Positions 15,849-23,290 of a stretch of DNA of 28,326 nt are shown here, piece by piece. The stretch is from a virus, in the IMG/VR virus record IMGVR_UViG_3300046388_000092, positions 1 to 28,326 of that record; one strand, given 5' to 3'. Position numbers and translations under genes: made by a program. Under the pieces are notes generated by a model. It ran no database searches. It was not told the origin of the DNA and saw only the letters and a program-made list of their open reading frames with translations. Numbering within the stretch: position 1 is the stretch's first letter; the number at the start of each line of letters is the position of its first letter.

Positions 15849-16838
15849 ATGAAACAAGACACACACATCGTAAACATCCACAGCAACACTTGGTCAGACA
15901 AGATCACCGACCGCATCGACACCATCGAAGATGCGGGTCTCAATTGGGACGTAGTCAAGACACCTCTGGTAGCTATGCTAGAGGGACGCTACCCACTGCC
16001 ACTAGAGACTCATGTCTCTGTCAACCGTACCGATACCAACCACTCCATAGGAGTAGTGGGTGCTAAGTATGAGCCTATCCAAAACTCTCGTATTTGGGAG
16101 GCTATGCACCAATCCCTTGAGGGTGTAAACCACACCATCCAAGGCTCAGGCTACACCAACGGTGGCTCGAAGGTATTCATACAAACCAAGGTTGACTCCG
16201 ACGACTTCAAGGTCAAAGGTGACGACTTCAATAACTACGTTACCTTCTTCAGCTCACATGACGGAAGCTCTGCTTTCGAGCTGTTCGATACATCTGTTCG
16301 TATCATCTGCACCAACACCGTCCAAGCTGCGAGACGTAAGGGTGGCAAGGCGTTCAAGCTCAAGGTACGTCACACTAGCAATGCTAGCATCCGCTTCGAC
16401 AACGTCATGGATCATCTGGAATCCATCTTCGATGTTCGTAAGCAGACCTATGCTGACCTCAACGAGCTGGCTACCGTAGGTATGAGCTACAACGACCTCA
16501 TCAACTGGTCTACCAGTTTCTTCAACAGCAACAATAAGAAGCTGACTACTGTAAGTAGCAACAAGGCACACGAGGCTCGTCGTCTGGCAATGCATGGCAT
16601 GGGTAACCGTGGCGAAACTGCCTACGATATGCTCAACGGAGTAACGGAGTTACTTACTCACGGTGACCGTCAGTCCAGTCGCAACTCTGCATCTGTCTGG
16701 AAGTCCAGCGAGCTGGGTCATGGTGCTACCACCAAGGCTAAGGCACTCGACCATCTGGTAAACCAGTACCACCGCAACGACCACATCAAACGTGGTCAAG
16801 AGCTACGTCACTTTGGCGAAACAGCACTAGCTGTCTAG
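15849..16838 (+). CDS. DUF932-like phage/plasmid protein
   Basis: A 329-residue protein resembling the DUF932 / phage-plasmid-like family, whose function is not known. Supporting phrases: VGAKYEPIQNSRIWEAM (near residue 75), GGSKVFIQTKVDSDDFKV (about 104-121), NYVTFFSSHDGSSAFELFDTSVRIICTNTVQAA (about 127-160) and FKLKVRHTSNASIRFDNV. The hallmark of the family is the order Y-x-P-I-Q, a middle SHDGSSA, then VRIICTNT. The C-terminal third is Asn/Ser-rich and ends with helical segments. The start at 15849 follows an A-rich leader; 15795 would overlap the previous gene. A small hairpin follows at 16887. Confidence 0.78.
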   Translation: MKQDTHIVNIHSNTWSDKITDRIDTIEDAGLNWDVVKTPLVAMLEGRYPLPLETHVSVNRTDTNHSIGVVGAKYEPIQNSRIWEAMHQSLEGVNHTIQGSGYTNGGSKVFIQTKVDSDDFKVKGDDFNNYVTFFSSHDGSSAFELFDTSVRIICTNTVQAARRKGGKAFKLKVRHTSNASIRFDNVMDHLESIFDVRKQTYADLNELATVGMSYNDLINWSTSFFNSNNKKLTTVSSNKAHEARRLAMHGMGNRGETAYDMLNGVTELLTHGDRQSSRNSASVWKSSELGHGATTKAKALDHLVNQYHRNDHIKRGQELRHFGETALAV

Positions 16839-16886
16839 TCATTATTCATATCATCGTAATTGTGTTACTCGTCCTGAGCATGACGT

Positions 16887-16904
16887 TAAAAGGCTCACCT
16901 TTTA
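16887..16904 (+). terminator. Short hairpin between the DUF932-like and lysis-type genes
   Basis: TAAAAGG pairs with CCTTTTA across a 4-base loop (CTCA). It is followed by AT-rich sequence running into the next start codon at 16909. It could be a weak terminator, an RNA-processing hairpin, or a structure that limits translation of the muramidase. Confidence 0.4.
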
Positions 16905-16908
16905 TATT

Positions 16909-17271
16909 ATGACAATCATCACACTTATACTCGCTATCATCACCGTCGAATCAGGCGGGGACGACAAGGCTATCGGAGACGGAGGCAAAGCATATGGCTG
17001 TCTTCAGCTCCATGCATCCTACGTGGCAGATGCTGCGGAGTATGCTGGTAAAGACTGGAATCATAACGATGCCTTCGACCGTGAGACCGCCATCGACATT
17101 GTACTAGCCTATATGTCTAGGTATGCCACACCAGCTAGGCTGGGACGTAGCGTAACCGCTGAAGACATAGCTCGTATACATAATGGGGGTCCGAATGGGT
17201 ACAAAAAGCCTGCAACCGTAGCCTACTGGAACAAGGTTAAAGCTGTATTGGAGGCAGACAAGATCCGATGA
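16909..17271 (+). CDS. Lytic transglycosylase/lysozyme-like muralytic enzyme
   Basis: A 120-residue peptidoglycan-cutting enzyme and the likely endolysin. The N-terminus TLILAIITVESGGDDKAIGDGGKAYG has a catalytic Glu (E14) in an ESGG context, then the AIGDGGKAYGCLQLH block typical of small SLT-type muramidases, and late in the protein ARIHNGGPNGYKK (about residues 87-99), which matches the family's WNGGPxGxxK element. There is no clear signal peptide: the hydrophobic start is the first catalytic helix. It differs from T7 lysozyme (gp3.5), which is a Zn amidase, and it lies in the early region instead of after endonuclease I. It shares an ATGA overlap with the next gene. Confidence 0.8.
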   Translation: MTIITLILAIITVESGGDDKAIGDGGKAYGCLQLHASYVADAAEYAGKDWNHNDAFDRETAIDIVLAYMSRYATPARLGRSVTAEDIARIHNGGPNGYKKPATVAYWNKVKAVLEADKIR

Positions 17272-17567
17272 ACCACAACAGATTCCTAATCTATCTACCG
17301 CTATGCGAACGGTATCTATGCCACCCGAAGAGCAAGACTGCCAAGGTGTACCACCGTCACCGCAAGGATGACCTGCGTGAGATGGCTCGTGACCTCCATC
17401 AATTTGATGGGGAAGTCGTAGCTCTAACACCAGCGCGTGACGTTGAGATACATGACGGTCTCAGGTATAGCAACACCCGAATGTCGGGAGGCGAGCTTCG
17501 CCTTCAGATGTCCAAATCAGGTGGGGGAGGTACTCACCCTCTGGACGGTACTGAAACGAGCTTCTAG
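17268..17567 (+). CDS. Basic 99-residue protein, unknown
   Basis: Starts inside the stop of the muramidase gene (ATGA overlap), so it is translationally coupled to it. The N-terminal half is basic and Cys/His-containing (CERYLCHPKSKTAKVYHRHRK), the middle has DLHQFDGEVVALTPARDVE, and the end is Gly-rich (KSGGGGTHPLDG). It has no membrane segment, so it is not an obvious holin. I do not recognise it. It is the last gene before the strong terminator at 17608. Confidence 0.6.
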   Translation: MNHNRFLIYLPLCERYLCHPKSKTAKVYHRHRKDDLREMARDLHQFDGEVVALTPARDVEIHDGLRYSNTRMSGGELRLQMSKSGGGGTHPLDGTETSF

Positions 17568-17607
17568 GCATAACCTCGTCCCAGCAATGGGCATTCCTGT
17601 GTGGACA

Positions 17608-17641
17608 AGGGGTCACCTCAAATCGGGGTGACCTCTTTTTG
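17608..17641 (+). terminator. Strong intrinsic terminator ending the early block
   Basis: A 10-base-pair stem (AGGGGTCACC with GGTGACCTCT, one G-U pair) joins 17608-17617 to 17627-17636. The loop is 9 bases and a run of T follows (17636-17640). This is a textbook rho-independent terminator. It separates the early cassette from the RNA polymerase gene, so the polymerase needs its own promoter or read-through. Confidence 0.85.
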
Positions 17642-17655
17642 TGTCAAGATAAAGC

Positions 17656-17685
17656 TTGACTCACCCCTTTATGTATAATTATATA
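17656..17685 (+). promoter_or_regulatory. Possible host sigma70 promoter before the RNA polymerase gene
   Basis: TTGACT (17656-17661), an 18-base spacer, then TATATA (17680-17685). A better -10 match, TATAAT at 17674, is only 12 bases from the -35. The region is very AT-rich, so chance matches are likely. Confidence 0.35.
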
Positions 17686-17713
17686 TTATTTAATAACTTG
17701 TTAAAACAATTGT

Positions 17714-17727
17714 TATACAATTGTATA
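17714..17727. promoter_or_regulatory. Perfect 14-base palindrome, possible operator 1
   Basis: TATACAATTGTATA is its own reverse complement. It overlaps a second palindrome, AACAATTGTT (17705-17714). It lies 95-110 bases upstream of the RNA polymerase start and just after the promoter candidate. Confidence 0.5.
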
Positions 17728-17758
17728 TACTACTGTTATAGCTACTTAAAGAAAGAGT

Positions 17759-17776
17759 TATACAATATGTTGTATA
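17759..17776. promoter_or_regulatory. Inverted repeat with the same half-sites, possible operator 2
   Basis: TATACAA, a 4-base spacer (TATG), then TTGTATA. The half-sites are identical to those of the palindrome at 17714, and the centres are about 47 bases apart. The 10-mer GTTATACAAT also occurs at both sites (17712 and 17757). Confidence 0.5.
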
Positions 17777-17822
17777 GATATGTTGACAAGTTATATACAT
17801 TACTACTACAACGGTAACTGCT

Positions 17823-20231
17823 ATGCAGAAACTATCTTTTCCAGACAAAAACAAGAAGGCTGAAACAGAGATGTTAGAGAAGGGAGTTAACAAACTCCGT
17901 TCTCACGTTGAGTCAGCTCGTAACAGAAACAGTGAGACTGAAACTTGTTATGGTCAGCGACTGCTGAGAGAGGCTGTTCCTTTGTTAGTTGAGGGAATCA
18001 ATGACTGGTTTAAACAACAGAGTAAATCACCTTGTCCAAGCAATGCTTATCATGAGCTACAGAAAATAAACCCTAAAGTCTCTGCGTTCATAGCCTTGAA
18101 GAGTATTGTAGATACGTTAACACAGCGTAGAGCCTTGTCCTCTGCTGCGATTAAACTCGGAGCGTTGATCGAAGATGAGCTACACTTCGGTGCATTCTCT
18201 GAGCATCCTAACTTTAGACAGATTCTACAGGGAGCTGACAAACGTCCTAACTACCAGAAGAAACGGTACTATGTTATTCACTCTGAGAAGGGTGAGGTAG
18301 AACAAGGCAATGCAGAGGGATGGGATAGATGGGGGACACGTATCAAGCTACACATAGGGACTGTTCTCATCACACTCATCAAGGAGTATACTGGATTGTT
18401 AGACTATGTTATGATCCAGACTAACAAGCGTGGACCTGCTCGTTTCATACAGGCTACGAAGAAAACACAGGAATGGATAGAAGAGATGATCAAGTACAAC
18501 GAAGGTCTTGATCCATTCTGGATGCCGTTAGAAGATTTTCCTAAGCAATGGACAGACAAGTGGAGCGGAGGCTACGATGTAGAGAACGGTCTACCACCAG
18601 TCACAATCATCAAGACCAAGGACAAGGCGTTCCTGCGTACGAACGAGGAACCTATGACCAACGTCATGACGTGCCTAAACCATTTGCAGAACACAGCTTG
18701 GCAGGTCAACCAGCCTGTACTTCAAACCCTTTCAGATATATGGGATGAGAACATACAGATAGGATCGTTACCAGCCAGAGAAGATGAGGAACTACCTCCG
18801 CTTACAGATGAGATGAAGGAGGATCCTGACCAGCTCAAGATGTGGAAGCGTAGAGCTGCACAAGTCTACGAACATAACGCATCTACCAAGAGTCGCAGAC
18901 TACTGGTCATGAATACTCTGATGATGGCGCAGAAGTATCAGGGTAAGAGATTGTTCCTGCCACACCAGTGTGATTTCCGAGGCAGAGCGTACGCAATCCC
19001 AGCTTACTTGAACCACATGGGACCAGACTTCAGCAAGGGTCTGATGCAGTTTGCCAATTCTGAAACTGTAACAAGTGACGACCAGCTCAAGTGGCTACAC
19101 ATTCATGGAGCTAACACCTTTGGTATCAAGGGTACGTACGATGAGCGTATCGCTTGGACAGAAGAGAACAAGGATCGTATCATACGATTGGCAGACAACT
19201 TTAAATCTGAGCTGGACTTCCTGAACGAGGCAGATGAGACGTTCCAATTCATTGCCTATGCCCACGAGCTGAAGCGTCTGCACAATACCAAAGGTACATT
19301 TGAAACTACCTTACCCTGTCAGATGGATGGGACAAACAATGGACTCCAGATACTTGGGATGCTGACACGAGATGAGTCAGCCTGTATCGCTACCAACGTA
19401 GCACCATCTGAAACACCGCAAGACATCTATGGTATCGTAGCCAATCGAGCAATCGAGACCCTGATGCAAGACGATAACCCTTTCGCCTACCAATGGCTAC
19501 AGTTTGGTATCACAAGAAGTTGTGCCAAACGCCCCACAATGACCCAACCGTACGGCTCAACCCCGCATAGCTGCCGAGCCTACGTCAACGGCTGGTACTT
19601 GGAACAAGTGAGAGCAGGGAAACCTGACCCATTTGACGAGGCAACTCGCTTCCAAGCTACCGCCTATCTTTCCATGCACATCTGGAACGCCATCAACCAC
19701 GTAGTCGGACGCCCTCGTGAGGCTATGGCTTGGCTTCAGAAGACAGCACGTACCCTCGCTAAGTTTGAACGTCCCATGTATTGGGTCAGTCCCTCTGGTT
19801 TCCCATGCAACCAAGCCTATCCCAAGTGGATGGAGAAATCCATACGTACCAAGATAGGAGAGAAGGTGTATCGAGTTAAGTTCCGTGAGGATACAGATAA
19901 ACTCTCACCTAAACGACAAGCTCAGGGAAGCTCACCTAACTTTGTACATAGTCTTGACGCTGCTTGTCTGCACCTGACAGTTAACAACTGTGCAGAGCAG
20001 GGAGTGACCAGCTTTGCAATGGTACATGACAGTTACGGTACGCATTGTACACACTCCGACACCTTGGCACAGCAGATACGCCAGTCGATGTACGACATCT
20101 TTAGTGACGATCAGTTACTGAAATTAAAAAACAACCTTGAGTGCAGTCATGAGTTGACACTCGACTCATTACCCACTTATGGTTCCTTCGACATCAATGA
20201 TGTCTTAAACTCAAAGTACATATTCTCATGA
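17823..20231 (+). CDS. Single-subunit DNA-directed RNA polymerase (T7 gp1-like)
   Basis: An 802-residue phage RNA polymerase that would transcribe the class II and III genes. Catalytic motifs are intact: motif A QMDGTNNG with D502 (T7 D537), motif B RSCAKRPTMTQPYG with R565, K569 and Y577 (T7 K631, Y639), and motif C VHDSYG with D736 (T7 D812). SSPNFVHSLDAA precedes motif C as in the family. It is about 80 residues shorter than T7's 883; the N-terminal promoter-binding part is the variable region. Cognate promoters were not recognised with confidence. The ATG has no Shine-Dalgarno sequence. Its stop overlaps the SSB start (ATGA). Confidence 0.97.
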   Translation: MQKLSFPDKNKKAETEMLEKGVNKLRSHVESARNRNSETETCYGQRLLREAVPLLVEGINDWFKQQSKSPCPSNAYHELQKINPKVSAFIALKSIVDTLTQRRALSSAAIKLGALIEDELHFGAFSEHPNFRQILQGADKRPNYQKKRYYVIHSEKGEVEQGNAEGWDRWGTRIKLHIGTVLITLIKEYTGLLDYVMIQTNKRGPARFIQATKKTQEWIEEMIKYNEGLDPFWMPLEDFPKQWTDKWSGGYDVENGLPPVTIIKTKDKAFLRTNEEPMTNVMTCLNHLQNTAWQVNQPVLQTLSDIWDENIQIGSLPAREDEELPPLTDEMKEDPDQLKMWKRRAAQVYEHNASTKSRRLLVMNTLMMAQKYQGKRLFLPHQCDFRGRAYAIPAYLNHMGPDFSKGLMQFANSETVTSDDQLKWLHIHGANTFGIKGTYDERIAWTEENKDRIIRLADNFKSELDFLNEADETFQFIAYAHELKRLHNTKGTFETTLPCQMDGTNNGLQILGMLTRDESACIATNVAPSETPQDIYGIVANRAIETLMQDDNPFAYQWLQFGITRSCAKRPTMTQPYGSTPHSCRAYVNGWYLEQVRAGKPDPFDEATRFQATAYLSMHIWNAINHVVGRPREAMAWLQKTARTLAKFERPMYWVSPSGFPCNQAYPKWMEKSIRTKIGEKVYRVKFREDTDKLSPKRQAQGSSPNFVHSLDAACLHLTVNNCAEQGVTSFAMVHDSYGTHCTHSDTLAQQIRQSMYDIFSDDQLLKLKNNLECSHELTLDSLPTYGSFDINDVLNSKYIFS

Positions 20232-20824
20232 AGAAAACCATAACCACACCAAAGGGGATTGCAAAGTATCCCCATGTTAACGAACCCAACACTCGCTTCA
20301 ATCCAATGGGCGAATACAGTTGTTCTATTGTCGTGTCCGATGAGGACGGAACCGCATTCCGTGCAAAGATCGAAGAACTCTTCGACGCTGAGTACGAACG
20401 TGAATGCATTATTCATAAAAAGAAACTGAAGAAGTCACAGCATTTCCCTGTCGCTCAAGACGAGGATGGGCAGTGGCTTGTCAAGACCAAGCAGGTATCC
20501 AAGGTAGAGACCAAGAGCGGAGACGTTTATACGTTTGACGTTAAATTGTTCGATGCCTCTGGTCAGCCTGTAAAGTCTGAGAACTGTCGTGTAGGTAGCG
20601 GGAGCCAAGTCAGATGCTCCATCGAGCCTCGCACATGGTACAACCCTAGCGTTGGCTTTGGCATGACGTTGTCTCTCCGTGCTGTACAAGTTATTGAGCT
20701 TGTCGAAAGCAGTGGAGGTAGCAGTGCCGACAGCTTTGGCTTCGATGCAGAAGAAGGTTTCAAAGCTGAGACCTTTAACGATGTCCTGACCGACGAACCA
20801 ATAGAAGAATCTATTGACTTTTAG
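20228..20824 (+). CDS. Single-stranded DNA-binding protein (T7 gp2.5-like)
   Basis: A 198-residue SSB that would coat replicating single strands and bind the polymerase and helicase. It has the family's OB-fold core (GEYSCSIVVSDEDG, YTFDVKLFDASGQPV, CRVGSGSQVRCSIEPRTWYNPSVGFGMTLSLRAVQVI) and an acidic C-terminal tail ending in phenylalanine (EESIDF), as in T7 gp2.5, where the last Phe is required for partner contacts. Length is close to T7's 232. It starts in the ATGA overlap with the RNA polymerase gene, and its 3' end overlaps endonuclease I by 11 bases. Confidence 0.88.
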   Translation: MKKTITTPKGIAKYPHVNEPNTRFNPMGEYSCSIVVSDEDGTAFRAKIEELFDAEYERECIIHKKKLKKSQHFPVAQDEDGQWLVKTKQVSKVETKSGDVYTFDVKLFDASGQPVKSENCRVGSGSQVRCSIEPRTWYNPSVGFGMTLSLRAVQVIELVESSGGSSADSFGFDAEEGFKAETFNDVLTDEPIEESIDF

Positions 20825-21230
20825 GTCACAGTTTGAGCGTAAGGTTGCCTCAGCCCTAACGGATGCTGGGGCAGCCTTCACTTACGAAGAGGATGTTATA
20901 CGATTTGAACAGCCAGCAAAGGCTAGGAGATACACACCCGACTTCGTACTGCCAAACGGAATCATCCTTGAAGTCAAAGGCTACCTTAGCTCTGCTGACA
21001 GGATGAAACACAAGTGGATTAAAGAGCAGCATCCTGAGCTGGACATTCGCTTTGTCTTTATGAATCCTAACACACGTATATCAAAACGATCCAAGACACG
21101 GTATCGGGAATGGGCTGACAAGCTTGGCTATCCTTGGTGCTGTGGACCACAACTACCACAAGAATGGCTGAATTACAATCCCTCCAAATACACCAACCCT
21201 GCCCCGACTGCGGGAGCCGAGACGCCCTAA
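20814..21230 (+). CDS. Endonuclease I, Holliday-junction resolvase (T7 gp3-like)
   Basis: A 138-residue PD-(D/E)XK nuclease that resolves branched DNA and breaks host DNA. Expected catalytic residues by family pattern: E8 (QFERKV), D43 (YTPDFVLP), E53 and K55 (LEVKG); T7 uses E20, D55, E65 and K67, with matching spacing. The proposed start is TTG, inside the end of the SSB gene; the first downstream ATG would remove the active site, so an early non-ATG start is needed. The C-terminal 67 bases overlap the primase-helicase gene in another frame. Confidence 0.88.
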   Translation: MTFRSQFERKVASALTDAGAAFTYEEDVIRFEQPAKARRYTPDFVLPNGIILEVKGYLSSADRMKHKWIKEQHPELDIRFVFMNPNTRISKRSKTRYREWADKLGYPWCCGPQLPQEWLNYNPSKYTNPAPTAGAETP

Positions 21231-22720
21231 CAATTAATACAGACGGTAGCACAAAGTGTTACTCATGTGATACATTCACACCTAACGGTGCTGACTACGA
21301 GACTCCGAAGACGCACAGTAATTTTGTGCGAGGTGAGTATCAAGACCTCGTAAAGCGGAAGATCTCTGAGAAGATATGCAAGCTATACAATTACCAGATC
21401 GGAACGCACGACGGTAAGAACTGCCACATCGCATCGTACAAAGATAAGAGTGGTGTAGTTGTCGGGCAGAAGATACGGTTTCCCGACAAGACTTTCAAGA
21501 TAGTAGGAGATGTTAAGACTCCGTACGGTTGGCAACGATTCTCTGATGGTCGTTACATTGTAGTTACTGAAGGAGAGATAGATGCTCTGTCCGTAGCTGA
21601 AGTGTTCGATGGTAAGTACCCTGTTGTGTCTATACCAAACGGAGCTGCCTCTGCTCCTAACTTTTTCAAGAAGCACCTCGACTACTTTGAAGGCTTCGAG
21701 AATGTAGTACTGATGTTCGACATGGATGAGCAGGGAGTGCAAGCAGCTAAGACCTGTGCATCTATCCTGTCTGTTGGTAAAGCAAAGATTGCTAGACTAA
21801 CAGCCAAGGATCCTAACGAACTGTTGGTAGCAGGTAAAGCTCAAGACCTTGTTCAATCATTCTGGAATGCAGAAGTCTATCGCCCTGACGGTATCGTACT
21901 AGGTACAGATATGTGGGAGAAGATTAACAACAAGGAAAAGGTAGAGACAAGCGACTACCCATACGAAGGCTTGAACCGTATCACACGAGGACTGCGTGTC
22001 GGTGAGATTGTCACCTTCTGTGCTGGCTCTGGTGTGGGTAAGTCAAGTCTGTGTCGGGAGATTGCTTACTCGTTACTGAACCAAGGACAGAAGCTTGGCT
22101 ACATTGCCTTGGAGGAATCAATCCAACGTACCGCTATGGGACTGATGGGTATTCACGCTAACAAGCCGTTGCATTTGATGGACGAGCTACCACCTGAAGA
22201 GGTAATCAAAGAAGCATACGAGGCTACCATAGGCTCAGGAAACTATGTTACCTACGACCATTGGGGTTCCATTGAATCCGACAATCTTATCAATCGTATC
22301 CGCTACATGAATAAAGCATTAGGTTGTAAGTGGATATTCCTTGACCACGTATCAATCGTAGTATCTGGTCAGGACGGAGACGAACGAAAGATGATTGATA
22401 TACTAATGACTAAGCTACGTTCCCTTGTCGAAGAGACACAGGTTGGCTTGTTGTTGGTCTCACATTTGAAACGTCCAGAAGGCAGAGGATTCGAGGAGGG
22501 AAGAGAGATAACTCTTGGACACCTTCGTGGCTCTGCTGGTCTTGGTCAACTGTCTGACATGGTGATTGGCATTGAGCGTAATCAGCAGGACGAGGACACC
22601 AAGAATCAAAGTACTGTTCGTATTCTAAAGAACCGCTTCAGTGGTGAGACAGGCGTGGCTTGCTACTTGGAGTTTAATAACCACACATCACGCTTAACCG
22701 AACTAACCATCGAACTATAA
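21164..22720 (+). CDS. Fused DNA primase-helicase (T7 gp4-like)
   Basis: A 518-residue protein that primes lagging strands and unwinds DNA at the fork. Zinc-binding domain: C13, C16, C32 and C35 (PCPDCG and KCYSCD). TOPRIM primase: TEGEIDA with E136 and MFDMDEQG with D186 and D188. RecA-like helicase: CAGSGVGKSSLC (about residues 285-296), the LDHVSIVVSG Walker B-like region, LLVSHLKRP and a C-terminal arginine region (RILKNRFSGETG). T7 gp4A is 566 aa. I chose the ATG at 21164, which puts the zinc ribbon at the expected place; the GTG at 21134 is upstream. It overlaps endonuclease I by 67 bases. Confidence 0.96.
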   Translation: MAELQSLQIHQPCPDCGSRDALTINTDGSTKCYSCDTFTPNGADYETPKTHSNFVRGEYQDLVKRKISEKICKLYNYQIGTHDGKNCHIASYKDKSGVVVGQKIRFPDKTFKIVGDVKTPYGWQRFSDGRYIVVTEGEIDALSVAEVFDGKYPVVSIPNGAASAPNFFKKHLDYFEGFENVVLMFDMDEQGVQAAKTCASILSVGKAKIARLTAKDPNELLVAGKAQDLVQSFWNAEVYRPDGIVLGTDMWEKINNKEKVETSDYPYEGLNRITRGLRVGEIVTFCAGSGVGKSSLCREIAYSLLNQGQKLGYIALEESIQRTAMGLMGIHANKPLHLMDELPPEEVIKEAYEATIGSGNYVTYDHWGSIESDNLINRIRYMNKALGCKWIFLDHVSIVVSGQDGDERKMIDILMTKLRSLVEETQVGLLLVSHLKRPEGRGFEEGREITLGHLRGSAGLGQLSDMVIGIERNQQDEDTKNQSTVRILKNRFSGETGVACYLEFNNHTSRLTELTIEL

Positions 22721-23103
22721 TGATTGTAACACTAGACCTATGCGCTCTTGGAGAGAATAATATTCACGTTGAATGCGGAGCTGACGACGCAGAAGAAATC
22801 TTGGGAGCATTCTACGCTGTACTGACAATGCTGTTTCCTGAATGCTGTGCTGAATGTGCTGTTATTGATAAAGCCAAAGAGATACTTTCTGAAGACGAAA
22901 TTGAAAACGCTGAGGAACTTGCCGAACACAAAGACATCATCTGTCGCCTTCTCTCTATTATTCATGAAGAGGCTCATTCCAACGGTGGTCACTTTATCTC
23001 TCCCGATTCTGAGCTTTGGCTGCGACAACTCGCTGACGAACTCAACCCCGCTTCCACTTTAGAACTCATTGAACAACTGCGTAAACAAAATGCCCAACGA
23101 TAA
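22720..23103 (+). CDS. Unknown 127-residue acidic protein between helicase and polymerase genes
   Basis: Starts in a TAATG overlap with the primase-helicase stop. The sequence is acidic and mainly helical, with a Cys-containing stretch PECCAECAVIDKA (about residues 40-52) and long Glu-rich helices (EILSEDEIENAEELAEHKD). I see no catalytic motif or membrane segment and do not recognise a family. Coupling to the replication operon suggests an accessory replication or host-interaction role. The next small gene overlaps its 3' end by 14 bases. Confidence 0.65.
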   Translation: MIVTLDLCALGENNIHVECGADDAEEILGAFYAVLTMLFPECCAECAVIDKAKEILSEDEIENAEELAEHKDIICRLLSIIHEEAHSNGGHFISPDSELWLRQLADELNPASTLELIEQLRKQNAQR

Positions 23104-23290
23104 ACAAAGCCACCCTATGTTTGCACCTGATACCGAATCTGTATTGGTTCGTGGTCTCAACGCTATGACCAAAGCCTGTGATGCTTTGTCCAAGCAGAAC
23201 GAGACTCTCAACGATGACATCGAAGGCATGAAGAGAAAGATCCAACGCCTTCAGGAACGAGTAATACTTAACGAAGGGAGTAAGGAATGA
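23090..23290 (+). CDS. Small coiled-coil protein, 66 residues
   Basis: MPNDKQSHPMFAPDTESVLV, followed by a long helix with heptad-like spacing (LSKQNETLNDDIEGMKRKIQ). It probably forms a dimeric coiled coil. I chose the ATG at 23090 over 23069 because it is the first ATG and keeps the overlap with the upstream gene short. Its stop overlaps the DNA polymerase ATG (ATGA), so it may also supply translational coupling. The function is unknown. Confidence 0.6.
   Translation: MPNDKQSHPMFAPDTESVLVRGLNAMTKACDALSKQNETLNDDIEGMKRKIQRLQERVILNEGSKE

Noticed and set aside
17783-17800. Third copy of the GTTGACA...TATA motif before the RNA polymerase gene
   Set aside because: GTTGACAAG then TATATA is shifted and lacks the GGGG and TG positions that define copies A and B; probably chance or part of the palindromic region.
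20153-20172. TTGACA with 7-base spacing inside the RNA polymerase gene
   Set aside because: No extended -10 follows and the sequence is coding; not a motif copy.
20435-20881. 148-residue minus-strand frame across the SSB and endonuclease I genes
   Set aside because: Both + strand genes have clear family features, and this frame lacks a plausible start region or family resemblance.
21134-21163. GTG start at 21134 for the primase-helicase
   Set aside because: Adds ten low-complexity residues (Thr run) and lies deeper in the endonuclease gene; the ATG at 21164 places the zinc ribbon as in T7 gp4.
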